This document shows positions 56,691-64,000 of a stretch of 64,000 bases of DNA, piece by piece. The stretch is from Sphingobacteriia bacterium. GTDB taxonomy: Bacteria > Pseudomonadota > Alphaproteobacteria > Rickettsiales > 33-17. Under the pieces are notes generated by a model. It searched no databases. It was not told the DNA's origin and saw nothing but the letters and a program-made list of their open reading frames with translations. A program made the position numbers and the translations under genes. Numbering within the stretch: position 1 is the stretch's first letter; each line of letters starts with the position of its first letter. The stretch spans positions 372,001-436,000 of the forward strand of contig JAFKLR010000003.1 of the NCBI GenBank assembly GCA_017304685.1, in the 5' to 3' direction.

Positions 56691-56823
56691 TTATAATTAT
56701 TTCATTTATAAAACTCTTTGTATAAGCAAAGAAATTAGATGTTTACACAAAAAATATTGGTTATTTAACTTATTATTTAGTTATTGCACCAATGCGAATC
56801 ATATTTTTTTGCAAGTAAATAAA

Positions 56824-56895
56824 TTTATTTTGTGTTAATAATATCTATTGTATTTAACTTTTATATTCTTATAATAATGAACGAATAAATTTGAA
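56824..56895 (+). promoter_or_regulatory. Promoter region of copy 2, duplicated from copy 1
   Basis: TTGTAT (56848-56853) and TATAAT (56870-56875), 16 bases apart. The stretch 56824-56895 is homologous to 55611-55682, so the duplication included the promoter and leader. The remaining 56691-56823 shows nothing recognisable. Confidence 0.65.
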
Positions 56896-56941
56896 GATGG
56901 TTTATTCGAATAATAAATTTAAGAGGTTGTTATAAATTATT

Positions 56942-57901
56942 ATGAGTAAAGTAAAGTTCGTGTATGTTGAAGAAAATGATGAACATTTTATTGTTCCTAT
57001 GATAAATAAAGGTTCATTTTTTAAAAAAAAATATGAAGCTATTAAAGATGAGAATAATGATGATATTAAGTTCAAATGTACATTAGATGATGTTAATATA
57101 ACATTAACTGTTGATGATACAGATGAGTTAATTTCCTTTGTTTATACAAAGGATGATTTTAATAAAGATAATAATATTGGTGGTTGGGCTGCTTATAAAT
57201 CACAATCTTCTATAAAAAATGGAAATGCTTTAAAATTTTTATTAGGCAGGAATTTTAAAAGTAGCGCTACTCACAAAGATCTTTTAGATAAATTTAAATA
57301 TGCAATTGAGATTACACTTCCTAATAAAGGAAACGATGTAACTTCACAAGTTGATAATATTAGAAAAGAAGCAGTAGAACAACACAAAGAACTCAAGAAA
57401 GAAAAAGCAGCAAAAGATTTATTAAAGTCACCTAATTTTAAGGATTTCGGGAAACAATATTTATTTAGAGCAGCATTCCTAGCTGTTGGTGCGGCGTTAG
57501 CATATTTCTTGTTACCAAGAGCAGGTAGGTTTTTAAATAATTTTGCAATCCGTTATTTTAACAAAAATTTTGGTACGGCACTTAATAATGCTGTTGACTC
57601 TGGTGTTAATTTAGCAGCAAATTATGTTATTCCAAAATTACCGGTACAACTTCAAAATTTAACTAACCAAGCAACAGTTAGTAACTTAGTTAAAAAAGGT
57701 GGTAAAGCTGCAGCATATGCTGGTGCTACAGTTTTAGGTGCGGGTACAACAAAATTATTTAGTGAAGCTGTAGTTGATGCAAAAGCAACTCGTGGTGGAT
57801 CATTCATCCCAACTCTAAAAACTTCACGTAGATTAATTGCCGAATCTATCAAAGCGGTAAGCAGACCTGACGTAAGTACAATGAATAAAAGTAGATCATA
57901 A
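56942..57901 (+). CDS. Hypothetical membrane protein, copy 2 of a tandem duplication
   Basis: This is a protein of 319 residues. The N-terminal 90 residues differ from copy 1 apart from short anchors (FNKDNNIGGWAA against FDKNNNIGGMAA). From RNFKSSATHKDLL onwards the proteins align without major gaps. The core FLLPRAGRFLNN, the PKLPVQLQNLTNQATVS stretch and the AAYAGATVLGAG stretch are nearly identical, and so is the DNA there. Faster change at both ends suggests recent duplication with selection on, or conversion of, the middle. It ends in a Ser/Arg tail. Function is unknown. Confidence 0.75.
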   Translation: MSKVKFVYVEENDEHFIVPMINKGSFFKKKYEAIKDENNDDIKFKCTLDDVNITLTVDDTDELISFVYTKDDFNKDNNIGGWAAYKSQSSIKNGNALKFLLGRNFKSSATHKDLLDKFKYAIEITLPNKGNDVTSQVDNIRKEAVEQHKELKKEKAAKDLLKSPNFKDFGKQYLFRAAFLAVGAALAYFLLPRAGRFLNNFAIRYFNKNFGTALNNAVDSGVNLAANYVIPKLPVQLQNLTNQATVSNLVKKGGKAAAYAGATVLGAGTTKLFSEAVVDAKATRGGSFIPTLKTSRRLIAESIKAVSRPDVSTMNKSRS

Positions 57902-57919
57902 CTTATATTTTATTTTATA

Positions 57920-57957
57920 AAAAAAGGCAGGTTGATAAAACAACCTGCCTTTTTTTA
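57920..57957. terminator. Terminator after copy 2, probably bidirectional
   Basis: Stem GGCAGGTTG / CAACCTGCC with flanking A and T runs, between copy 2 and the convergent lysS. Confidence 0.92.
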
Positions 57958-57978
57958 CAGTTACAAAATAAACTGAGT

Positions 57979-59556
57979 TTACATTTCTCCATTTAAAGCT
58001 TTTTTAGCTTTCTCTATAGTATTTTTTATACCATAAAGTGCAATAAAAGATCCCCAACGTGGCCCTTGTTCTTGACCAAGTAGTAAATTATATAAAGCTA
58101 TAAAGAAAGTTTTAGTCTCAATATTTTGTTCACGACAGAAATCATATAATTTATTCTGAATATCTTCCGCGCTTGAATTTTCAGGAAGACTGTTAAGAGA
58201 TTCAATAAAATTATTTAATAAAGTTTTATCTTCTTCGTTAGGAGCTTTATATTTTTTATTAGGTTTAATAAAATCATTATAATATTTAATAGCAAATTTT
58301 GCCATTGATGCTAAAAGTGGAGCTTTTTCAGGTGTTAAGCCAGGTGCATATTTTGAAATAAAACCCCATAACACTGAATCATCATCTGGGTTACAAACAC
58401 CAACTAAGTTTAATAATAAACTAAAATTAATATTATGTTTTTCAGGAGATGGAACTTTACCACCATGCACATGCCAAACAGGGTTATTTAATTTTTCTTC
58501 GCTTGAAGCTTCTTCAAATTTATTTAAATAAATTAAATACTCATCCATTTGTTTTGGAATTACATCGAAGAAAAGTTTTTTAGCTTTATTTGGAGATTGA
58601 TATAAATATAATGCTAAGCTTTCTTTAGGAGCATATTTTAACCAATCATCCATGCTAAGACCGTTACCCTTAGATTTAGATATTTTCTGACCTTTTTCAT
58701 CAAGGAAAAGTTCATATTTATATAAAATCGGTTCTTTATATCCTAAAACATTAGTAATTTTAGTTGAAAGCTCAGCGGTTGGAATTAAATCTTTACCATG
58801 CATTTCGTAATCAACATCAAGTGCACACCAACGCATTGCCCAATCAGCTTTCCATTGTAATTTAGCTTTTCCACCAAAAATACTTTGTTCAATTTCTTGC
58901 CCGCTTGTTGTTTTAAATTTAATTGTACCTTTTTCTATATTTCTTTCTAAAATTGGAACTTGTAAAACTAAACCTGTTTCTGGGCAAATTGGAAGAATAG
59001 GGCTGTAAGTTGCTTGTCTTTCTTCTCCAAGAGTTGGTAACATTACTTCCATAATTTTATCGAAATGTTTTAAAACATTTAAAAGCATTTCATCAAATTG
59101 ACCTGATTTATAGCATTCAGTAGCACTTTTATATTCATATTCAAAACCAAAATTATCAAGGAATTGTTTAAGTCTTGAATTCATATGAGCGCCAAAACTT
59201 TCATGTGTACCAAAAGGATCAGGGATTGAAGTAAGAGGTTTTCCTAAATGCTCACGAACCATTTCCTTATTTGGTATATTATCAGGAACTTTTCTAAGTC
59301 CATCCATATCATCAGAAAAGGCATAGAATTTTGTTGGTATTCCAGGGTAAAGTAATTCAAAAGCTTTTCTAACGAAAGTAGTTCTGCAGGCTTCACCAAA
59401 CGTACCTAAATGGGGTAAACCTGAAGGTCCATAACCCATTTCAAAGAGCACATGTCCTTTACTAGGAGTTTTATTATTAATGCGCTCCATTATTCTTTTT
59501 GCTTCTAAAAACGGCCAAGCGTTGCTTTTATTTGCATAATCTTGTAAATTTGTCAT
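57979..59556 (-). CDS. lysS: Lysine--tRNA ligase, class I
   Basis: Charges tRNA-Lys. This is the archaeal-type class I enzyme found in Rickettsiales and other alphaproteobacteria, not the class II LysS of most bacteria. The start at 59556 (MTNLQDYANKSNAWPF) matches the usual short lead before SNAWPF. An ATG five codons upstream (59571) is also open. The 525-residue product has the signature GPSGLPHLGTF (HIGH variant, near 43-53) and KISKSKGN (KMSKS). Confidence 0.96.
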   Translation of the reverse strand: MTNLQDYANKSNAWPFLEAKRIMERINNKTPSKGHVLFEMGYGPSGLPHLGTFGEACRTTFVRKAFELLYPGIPTKFYAFSDDMDGLRKVPDNIPNKEMVREHLGKPLTSIPDPFGTHESFGAHMNSRLKQFLDNFGFEYEYKSATECYKSGQFDEMLLNVLKHFDKIMEVMLPTLGEERQATYSPILPICPETGLVLQVPILERNIEKGTIKFKTTSGQEIEQSIFGGKAKLQWKADWAMRWCALDVDYEMHGKDLIPTAELSTKITNVLGYKEPILYKYELFLDEKGQKISKSKGNGLSMDDWLKYAPKESLALYLYQSPNKAKKLFFDVIPKQMDEYLIYLNKFEEASSEEKLNNPVWHVHGGKVPSPEKHNINFSLLLNLVGVCNPDDDSVLWGFISKYAPGLTPEKAPLLASMAKFAIKYYNDFIKPNKKYKAPNEEDKTLLNNFIESLNSLPENSSAEDIQNKLYDFCREQNIETKTFFIALYNLLLGQEQGPRWGSFIALYGIKNTIEKAKKALNGEM

Positions 59557-59597
59557 AATTATATAATCCATATAGAAATTTTTATTAATTTACAAAA

Positions 59598-60080
59598 ATG
59601 ATGGTCTACATGCAAACTAAATCTTTATCTAAATATTATGTATTTTTATTATGGGCTTCTTCTTTAGTTGCCTTATCTTATTCTTTCTATGCTCAATATA
59701 TTGATCACCTTAAACCTTGCTCCTTATGTTTAATTCAAAGGTATATATATTTGGCAATAGCGTTATGTCCTGCTTTATTTCTTACATTTAAAAATAGGAA
59801 ACTTAAAATTGTTATAATGACTCTGCTAATATTAGGTTCAGTTGTCGTTGCAGGATATAATGTGTTACTTGAAAACAGAGTTATTGATCCAATCTTTTCA
59901 TGTGCTACTCCAATTAATATTGATGATATAATGCAACTCTTACCTGAAGATTGCAGTACAAAGCAATATGCAATGCTTGGTTTTTCTTTTGCAGAAATTA
60001 ACTTTTTCTTTAGCTTAATTATGTTTTTACTTGGGATATATACTTATGGAAAAGAAACTACTGAAAAAGAATCCATTTAA
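59598..60080 (+). CDS. dsbB: Disulfide bond formation protein B
   Basis: DsbB reoxidises the periplasmic oxidase DsbA and passes electrons to ubiquinone. The 160-residue protein has four membrane helices and both cysteine pairs: C41-x2-C44 (PCSLCLIQR) and C102/C119 in the second periplasmic loop. Its end overlaps the start of coq7 by 35 bases, so the quinone enzyme and the quinone-using oxidase are co-transcribed. No dsbA is in the window. Confidence 0.9.
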   Translation: MMVYMQTKSLSKYYVFLLWASSLVALSYSFYAQYIDHLKPCSLCLIQRYIYLAIALCPALFLTFKNRKLKIVIMTLLILGSVVVAGYNVLLENRVIDPIFSCATPINIDDIMQLLPEDCSTKQYAMLGFSFAEINFFFSLIMFLLGIYTYGKETTEKESI

Positions 60081-60606
60081 TAATTATTTACCAGGCGATT
60101 TAAAACCAGAAGAAAAAATTGCAAGAATTCTTAGAGTGAATCATGCAGGGGAATTTGGTGCTAAGCGTATTTATGATGGTCAACTTGCGGTTCTCAAAGG
60201 GCATCGTAAAATTACTCATATGGCAAATCAGGAATTAAAACATCTTGAATATTTTGAGAACGAAATGCGTAAACGTGAAGTAAGGCCAAGCTTACTTTCA
60301 CCATTTTGGCATATTGGCGGTTATTTGATGGGAAGTGTTACTGCTCTTATGGGCGAAAAAGCTGCGATGGCTTGTACAGAAGCGGTGGAAGATGTTATTC
60401 AAGAACATTATGCAAATCAATTAGAGGATTTAGGTGAAGAAGAACCAGACCTTGCTGATAAAATTAAGCAATTTAGAGAAGAAGAACTTGAACACCATAA
60501 TGAGGCAATTGCAAGTGGTTCACGCGAGACTATAGGCTATTCCATTTTAACATCAGTTATAAAAATCACTAGTAAAATAGCAATTAAAGTAGCGGAAAGA
60601 TTTTAA
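60046..60606 (+). CDS. coq7: 3-demethoxyubiquinol 3-hydroxylase (Coq7/UbiF-type di-iron)
   Basis: A di-iron carboxylate enzyme that hydroxylates demethoxyubiquinol in ubiquinone synthesis. The start is at ATG 60046, inside the end of dsbB. A TTG in the same frame at 60031 is rejected. The 186-residue protein has the ligand motifs AGEFGAKRIY (E36), ELKHLEYF (E63, H66), EAVEDVIQEHY and EELEHHNEA. Residue pattern and length match alphaproteobacterial Coq7. It supports complex I in this genome. Confidence 0.95.
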   Translation: MEKKLLKKNPFNNYLPGDLKPEEKIARILRVNHAGEFGAKRIYDGQLAVLKGHRKITHMANQELKHLEYFENEMRKREVRPSLLSPFWHIGGYLMGSVTALMGEKAAMACTEAVEDVIQEHYANQLEDLGEEEPDLADKIKQFREEELEHHNEAIASGSRETIGYSILTSVIKITSKIAIKVAERF

Positions 60607-60628
60607 ATTTATTCCCGCTACTTTAATT
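60582..60628. terminator. Hairpin between convergent coq7 and hydrolase gene
   Basis: Perfect 14-base stem AATTAAAGTAGCGG / CCGCTACTTTAATT, with the coq7 stop codon in the loop. No long T-run follows, but the position between convergent genes suits a bidirectional terminator. Confidence 0.7.
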
Positions 60629-60642
60629 ATTGAAACGTCTTA

Positions 60643-61248
60643 TTAAAATTCTTTTATAAATTTTTTAAGTCTACTTGGAAATATAATATGTCCAGTATCA
60701 AGTGGAATTAATTTAGCTTTAAGTTTCTTTTGTAAATAAGTCGCGTTTTTAAAATCCACAATAAAATCTTTTTTACCATGAATAATTATAGTTTCAGGGT
60801 AAGGGGTTTTGATAGGAAAGTATTCTGCTAAAAACCCGTACCAGTACTTTATTTTTTCACGTGACCAATTTGGGCTTGGAACAAGCTTAACATTATAAAG
60901 TAGTTTTAAAACCGAATTAAAAATTATTTCAGGAATTCCTGTAATTAAATGGCGTAAGTTCCTGAAAGTTTTAACTTTCATTCCATATGGAAAATCAGGA
61001 GTTGAATGAACGTAATAAGGCGCACCTACGATATAAAGCTTTTTAACCTTAATATGTCCTTCAGAAATAAGCCTTAAAAGGATTCTACCTCCTAAACTGT
61101 AGCCAATTGCTACATTATACTCACCTTTAACGTCTTTTTTAAGGTCTTCATATGAATTATAGCTTAAATAGTCGATATATTGGTAATTTATACCTAAATT
61201 TTTGTAAACATTGCCTAATAAATAACCACTTAAAAATATATTCTGCAT
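60643..61248 (-). CDS. Small alpha/beta hydrolase, BioH-like
   Basis: The start is set at ATG 61248 (MQNIFLSGYLLG), with AGAGGTTT just upstream. The 201-residue product carries the nucleophile elbow GYSLGG (Ser51), an acidic residue in HGKKDFIVD and the C-terminal histidine in DTGHIIF, so the triad looks complete. The size and layout resemble BioH, which cleaves pimeloyl-ACP methyl ester in biotin synthesis, but the sequence is divergent. The window has birA for biotin use but no other biotin-synthesis genes. Other esterase roles are equally possible. Confidence 0.65.
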   Translation of the reverse strand: MQNIFLSGYLLGNVYKNLGINYQYIDYLSYNSYEDLKKDVKGEYNVAIGYSLGGRILLRLISEGHIKVKKLYIVGAPYYVHSTPDFPYGMKVKTFRNLRHLITGIPEIIFNSVLKLLYNVKLVPSPNWSREKIKYWYGFLAEYFPIKTPYPETIIIHGKKDFIVDFKNATYLQKKLKAKLIPLDTGHIIFPSRLKKFIKEF

Positions 61249-61398
61249 ATAAACCTCTGATTTGTATGATATATATATCAAGTTTAACAGCTAGTTAATT
61301 AAAGGTAAATAAAAATATAGAAACTTAATTTATCATTAAATTTAATTTAGTAATAAAGTCTTGAATTAATTACTTAAATCATGAGCTTTAAGAATTTA

Positions 61399-61427
61399 TT
61401 GACAATCTATTAATAAATTTGTATTAT
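61399..61427 (+). promoter_or_regulatory. Consensus sigma-70 promoter of the gene at 61459
   Basis: TTGACA (61399-61404) and TATTAT (61422-61427) with 17-base spacing. The expected transcript starts near 61434, and AGAGGTTAG is the ribosome site. Confidence 0.75.
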
Positions 61428-61458
61428 TTTACCTTATAAGTTTTAATTAGAGGTTAGA

Positions 61459-62463
61459 ATGCCAAAGCAGCTATTTAATGAAGTTAAGAAACAATCTTTA
61501 GAAAAAAATTTAATAAATTTAGTTAATTTACTAAAAGATTATATTGGTAAAGATGGTAAAATAGATTTTGAAAAGAAAATTGATAATAAAAAATTTATTG
61601 ATCAAATTAAAGATTATTTCCCTAAATTAAATGCTGATTTGGCTCTATTAATTAATGATAATGATTCTTTAATTTATTTAAAAGGTTTCATAAAAGATTT
61701 TACTCTAGCTATAATAAGAAATGACCCGATTGAAGAAGAAAAATTACTTAAGAAATGGGTAGACTTAACTAAAAACATTTCAGATAAAGCTTTAGATGAG
61801 AAAGATTTAAAAGAATTTATAAGCTATGCAAAACAAATGCATAATTTTATGATGGGAAGTGATAAAAATTATAAAAATTATGTTGAGTATTTAAAGACAA
61901 ACCCTAATACACATTTATTTGATATGTCTGCATTATTTTTTGCAGGGTACGCTGTTCAAATAATGTTTAAAATTAACGTTTTTAAAGACACGGGGATAGG
62001 GGCAAACTGGATTAATGGAATATTTGCATTAAGTGTAATTGCTGGTTTAGTTGCATTTTCAAAGTGGAGCGTGCTTAGAGATAAGCAAAGTAAATATTCT
62101 AATCCGCATATTTCTTCAGTTTTATCACCAATTTTTATAGCAGAAAAAGTTATAAAAAAAGAAGGTGATAGTAATATACCTGAAATATCATCAAGCACTA
62201 TTACTAATTTAGATGATTTATTTTTAGAATTAGATAAAAATATAGCATTTATGACATATCCTAAGGCTTATTATCTTTATTCTAAAAATGATAAATTTAA
62301 TTTTTGGATAGATTTAAATTGCGCAATAAATGAAGAAATAAAAAAATCTACTTCATTTGTTGATAAAATTAACCTTCAAAACCTTAAAAAAGCTGTGGAA
62401 GTTTTTGCTGAGGAAGATGGTGTACCATTAAAAGATCAAGCTACGTTTAGCTTTACAGTGTAA
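61459..62463 (+). CDS. Hypothetical protein with two central membrane helices
   Basis: This is a protein of 334 residues. The N-terminal 150 residues are charged helices (Lys, Asp and Asn rich). Residues of about 155-172 (MSALFFAGYAVQIMFKI) and 185-205 (NGIFALSVIAGLVAFSKW) are membrane segments joined by a short turn. The C-terminal 130 residues are soluble again. The next gene (62688) has the same soluble-hairpin-soluble plan, though I see no clear sequence identity. It has a strong promoter and terminator of its own. The family is unknown. The hairpin plan recalls bacterial proteins inserted into host inclusion membranes, but that is speculation. Confidence 0.6.
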   Translation: MPKQLFNEVKKQSLEKNLINLVNLLKDYIGKDGKIDFEKKIDNKKFIDQIKDYFPKLNADLALLINDNDSLIYLKGFIKDFTLAIIRNDPIEEEKLLKKWVDLTKNISDKALDEKDLKEFISYAKQMHNFMMGSDKNYKNYVEYLKTNPNTHLFDMSALFFAGYAVQIMFKINVFKDTGIGANWINGIFALSVIAGLVAFSKWSVLRDKQSKYSNPHISSVLSPIFIAEKVIKKEGDSNIPEISSSTITNLDDLFLELDKNIAFMTYPKAYYLYSKNDKFNFWIDLNCAINEEIKKSTSFVDKINLQNLKKAVEVFAEEDGVPLKDQATFSFTV

Positions 62464-62483
62464 TTTGCTATAGCTAACGACAT

Positions 62484-62516
62484 TAAAAGGCAGTAGATAT
62501 TACTGCCTTTTTTTAT
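62484..62516 (+). terminator. Terminator after the gene at 61459
   Basis: Stem AAAAGGCAGTA / TTACTGCCTTTT with a long T-run. The core AAAAGGCAG also occurs in the terminators at 56653 and 57920. Confidence 0.9.
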
Positions 62517-62687
62517 TAAAACCTGCGACCAAACTAAAAACTGATCAAAATCTATCCAGCATTTCATTTATAAATTCGATTTTACTTACGGTAAGCTAAT
62601 ATTAAATGCTATAACTTATAGTTGATAAAGTGTCTAAATTTCTTTATTAAAATTAAGGTTTTAGAATTAATTATTAGGTGTTTTGTA

Positions 62688-63872
62688 ATGTTACAAAAAT
62701 TTATTGATGCACATAAGCTAACGGGTTTTTATAATAATAGGGATGTGAACGATTTTTTGATTGAATTTGGTAAATGTATATTGGCTGATCTCAAAATGCA
62801 TTTAAAAAAAGATATTTATAATTTGGAATTTATAAAATTGTATAGTTGGATCGAAATACATAACTTTCTTGAATATAGATTACAACAATCATCTTACGAT
62901 AATACTATATTAATTCAGCTACTATGGGACATTAGAAAATTCGTTCCACGTGATGGGCTTAAAGAGCGAGGAATAGTAAAAGATTTTTATGGTTATAAAG
63001 TGATTGATAGGGAAGATATTAAGGAGTTTTTAAAGATTAAATGCAGTGGAAATAAAGACAGTGATATTTTTGTAAGTAAGATTATTAATAGGTTAGAAAA
63101 ACTTTTTGATAAATATTCAAAAGAAGTAATATCTAAAAAAAAACAGGATGTTGATAATGAAATTCGAATTTTGCGTAATACTCATGAACATAGAGAAATA
63201 ATAATTTGGCAAGAAAATAATCAAACGCGTTCCAGAATATTGGTAGCAAGTTTTATTATTTTTTGTCTCCCTTTAATATTTATAAATAGTAAGATATTAG
63301 GTAGAATATTAGCTATTACGGGTGCAATACTTACTATATGTATTGGTACTGAGATAATAAAGGATAGAAAATATCCTGTTTATGATGAAGCACCTTCAAA
63401 AAAATTGAAAGACGATTTTGAGGATTATAAATATGACGAAATATTATCTTTTATATATGTAGTTAAATTTGCTCTATTGACACAAACATTAACTAAAGGA
63501 TCTGATTTAGAACTTCACTTTAATGACCATATTTATAACATAGATAAAAATATTATAAATTATAGAAAAATGAATAAATCTGTTGCAAATACTCAAATTG
63601 ATATTCATAAGAAATTTGCATTACTTCCGGAAAGTTTTAAAAAGATTTATTTAACAAATATCAATAAATTTATGTCAGATAATAATGAAAATTCTGTTAT
63701 AGGTACTACAATATTTTTTGAAAATAAACAGGTTTTAATAAATTCTAGAATACTGGAAATATCAAATGACCATTTAGGTTCCAACAGTTTTTTAGAACAT
63801 GAATTAATAAAGCGGTTTATTAAATATGTTAAAGAGGTGGAATGCGAAAATATTTATACAAAATCTTTGTGA
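62688..63872 (+). CDS. Hypothetical protein with a central membrane hairpin
   Basis: The start is set at ATG 62688 (MLQKFIDAHKLTGFY) with TTAGGTG upstream. The frame extends upstream to 62622 without a good start. The product has about 394 residues. The first 180 are charged and helical. Residues of about 183-225 contain two hydrophobic segments (ILVASFIIFCLPLIFI, GRILAITGAILTICIG). The C-terminal 165 residues are soluble. No domain is recognised. It lies next to a gene of the same layout (61459). Both may belong to a lineage-specific family. Confidence 0.6.
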   Translation: MLQKFIDAHKLTGFYNNRDVNDFLIEFGKCILADLKMHLKKDIYNLEFIKLYSWIEIHNFLEYRLQQSSYDNTILIQLLWDIRKFVPRDGLKERGIVKDFYGYKVIDREDIKEFLKIKCSGNKDSDIFVSKIINRLEKLFDKYSKEVISKKKQDVDNEIRILRNTHEHREIIIWQENNQTRSRILVASFIIFCLPLIFINSKILGRILAITGAILTICIGTEIIKDRKYPVYDEAPSKKLKDDFEDYKYDEILSFIYVVKFALLTQTLTKGSDLELHFNDHIYNIDKNIINYRKMNKSVANTQIDIHKKFALLPESFKKIYLTNINKFMSDNNENSVIGTTIFFENKQVLINSRILEISNDHLGSNSFLEHELIKRFIKYVKEVECENIYTKSL

Positions 63873-63890
63873 TTTTATTCAATAAACATA

Positions 63891-63919
63891 TTGATATGTA
63901 GTAGTTGTACCATTATCTT
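63891..63919 (+). promoter_or_regulatory. Weak candidate promoter of radA
   Basis: TTGATA (63891-63896) and TATCTT (63914-63919) with 17-base spacing, 41 bases before the radA start. The -10 match is poor. Confidence 0.3.
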
Positions 63920-63959
63920 TTAATTGGATAATAACTAAATAAATTGTATTTTAAAACCT

Positions 63960-64000
63960 ATGGCTAAACCAAAAACAGAATATGTATGCCAAGCTTGTGG
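63960..64000 (+). CDS. radA: Start of DNA repair protein RadA (truncated by window)
   Basis: From ATG 63960 the last 41 bases encode MAKPKTEYVCQACG. This is the start of the RadA (Sms) N-terminal zinc finger, in which two C-x2-C pairs bind zinc (first pair C10 and C13). RadA is a RecA-like branch-migration ATPase in recombination repair. Only 13 full codons lie in the window, so the rest of the gene is not seen. The motif fits RadA closely but short length limits certainty. Confidence 0.75.
   Translation, partial: MAKPKTEYVCQAC

Overview
The window is AT-rich (roughly 30% GC by eye) and reads as a chromosomal segment of an alphaproteobacterium of the Rickettsiales type, most likely an intracellular symbiont of a protist or arthropod. 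The evidence is a class I lysyl-tRNA synthetase, an alphaproteobacterial nuoG-to-nuoN block followed by birA and ribonuclease J, AmpG, Coq7 and HemB, and many ankyrin-repeat, leucine-rich-repeat (LRR) and small membrane proteins without clear relatives. Pyrimidine genes pyrB, pyrC, pyrD and pyrF are present. That argues against Rickettsia itself and fits a Midichloriaceae-like or similar lineage. The taxonomic placement is inference.

Layout. 1-4324: ankyrin proteins and a decayed LRR gene. 4507-6315: lepA. 6487-16755: accessory zone with LRR and ankyrin proteins, a J-domain protein, a thioredoxin-like ferredoxin, BrnQ, a methyltransferase and two divergent paralogues of unknown family. 16742-21302: AmpG-like permease and tricorn-like protease, apparently one operon. 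21485-27355: coiled-coil protein, ribonuclease J, an unknown gene, ChaB and an LRR protein. 27394-41699, minus strand: birA-nuoN-nuoM-VOC-VOC-nuoL-nuoK-nuoJ, then nuoI, then nuoH-nuoG. Plus-strand or foreign genes lie between nuoJ and nuoI, and between nuoI and nuoH. 41871-45102: an alpha/beta hydrolase and three small membrane proteins. 45246-55548: housekeeping block (pyrD, a TPR protein with PilT, pyrC, pyrB, tRNA-Pro, grxC, kdsB, tadA, pyrF, hemB). 55720-57901: a tandem duplication of an unknown membrane-protein gene with duplicated promoters. 57979-61248: lysS, dsbB-coq7 and an alpha/beta hydrolase. 61459-63872: two unknown two-helix membrane proteins. 63960 to the end: start of radA.

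How the genes work together. Complex I subunits G to N, ubiquinone synthesis (Coq7) and quinone-dependent PyrD and DsbB point to aerobic, quinone-based respiration. AmpG, BrnQ and the tricorn-like protease suggest uptake and turnover of peptides and amino acids. The ankyrin, LRR and J-domain proteins, together with a predicted exported arginine-modifying enzyme, are candidate host-interaction factors, but no secretion signal was demonstrated.

Gene decay is visible. One LRR gene carries two in-frame stops (3404-4324). A MerR/TipAS-type regulator is split by a frameshift (37470-38434). Conserved gene blocks are repeatedly interrupted by accessory genes, often on the opposite strand, and most transcription units end in clear hairpin terminators.
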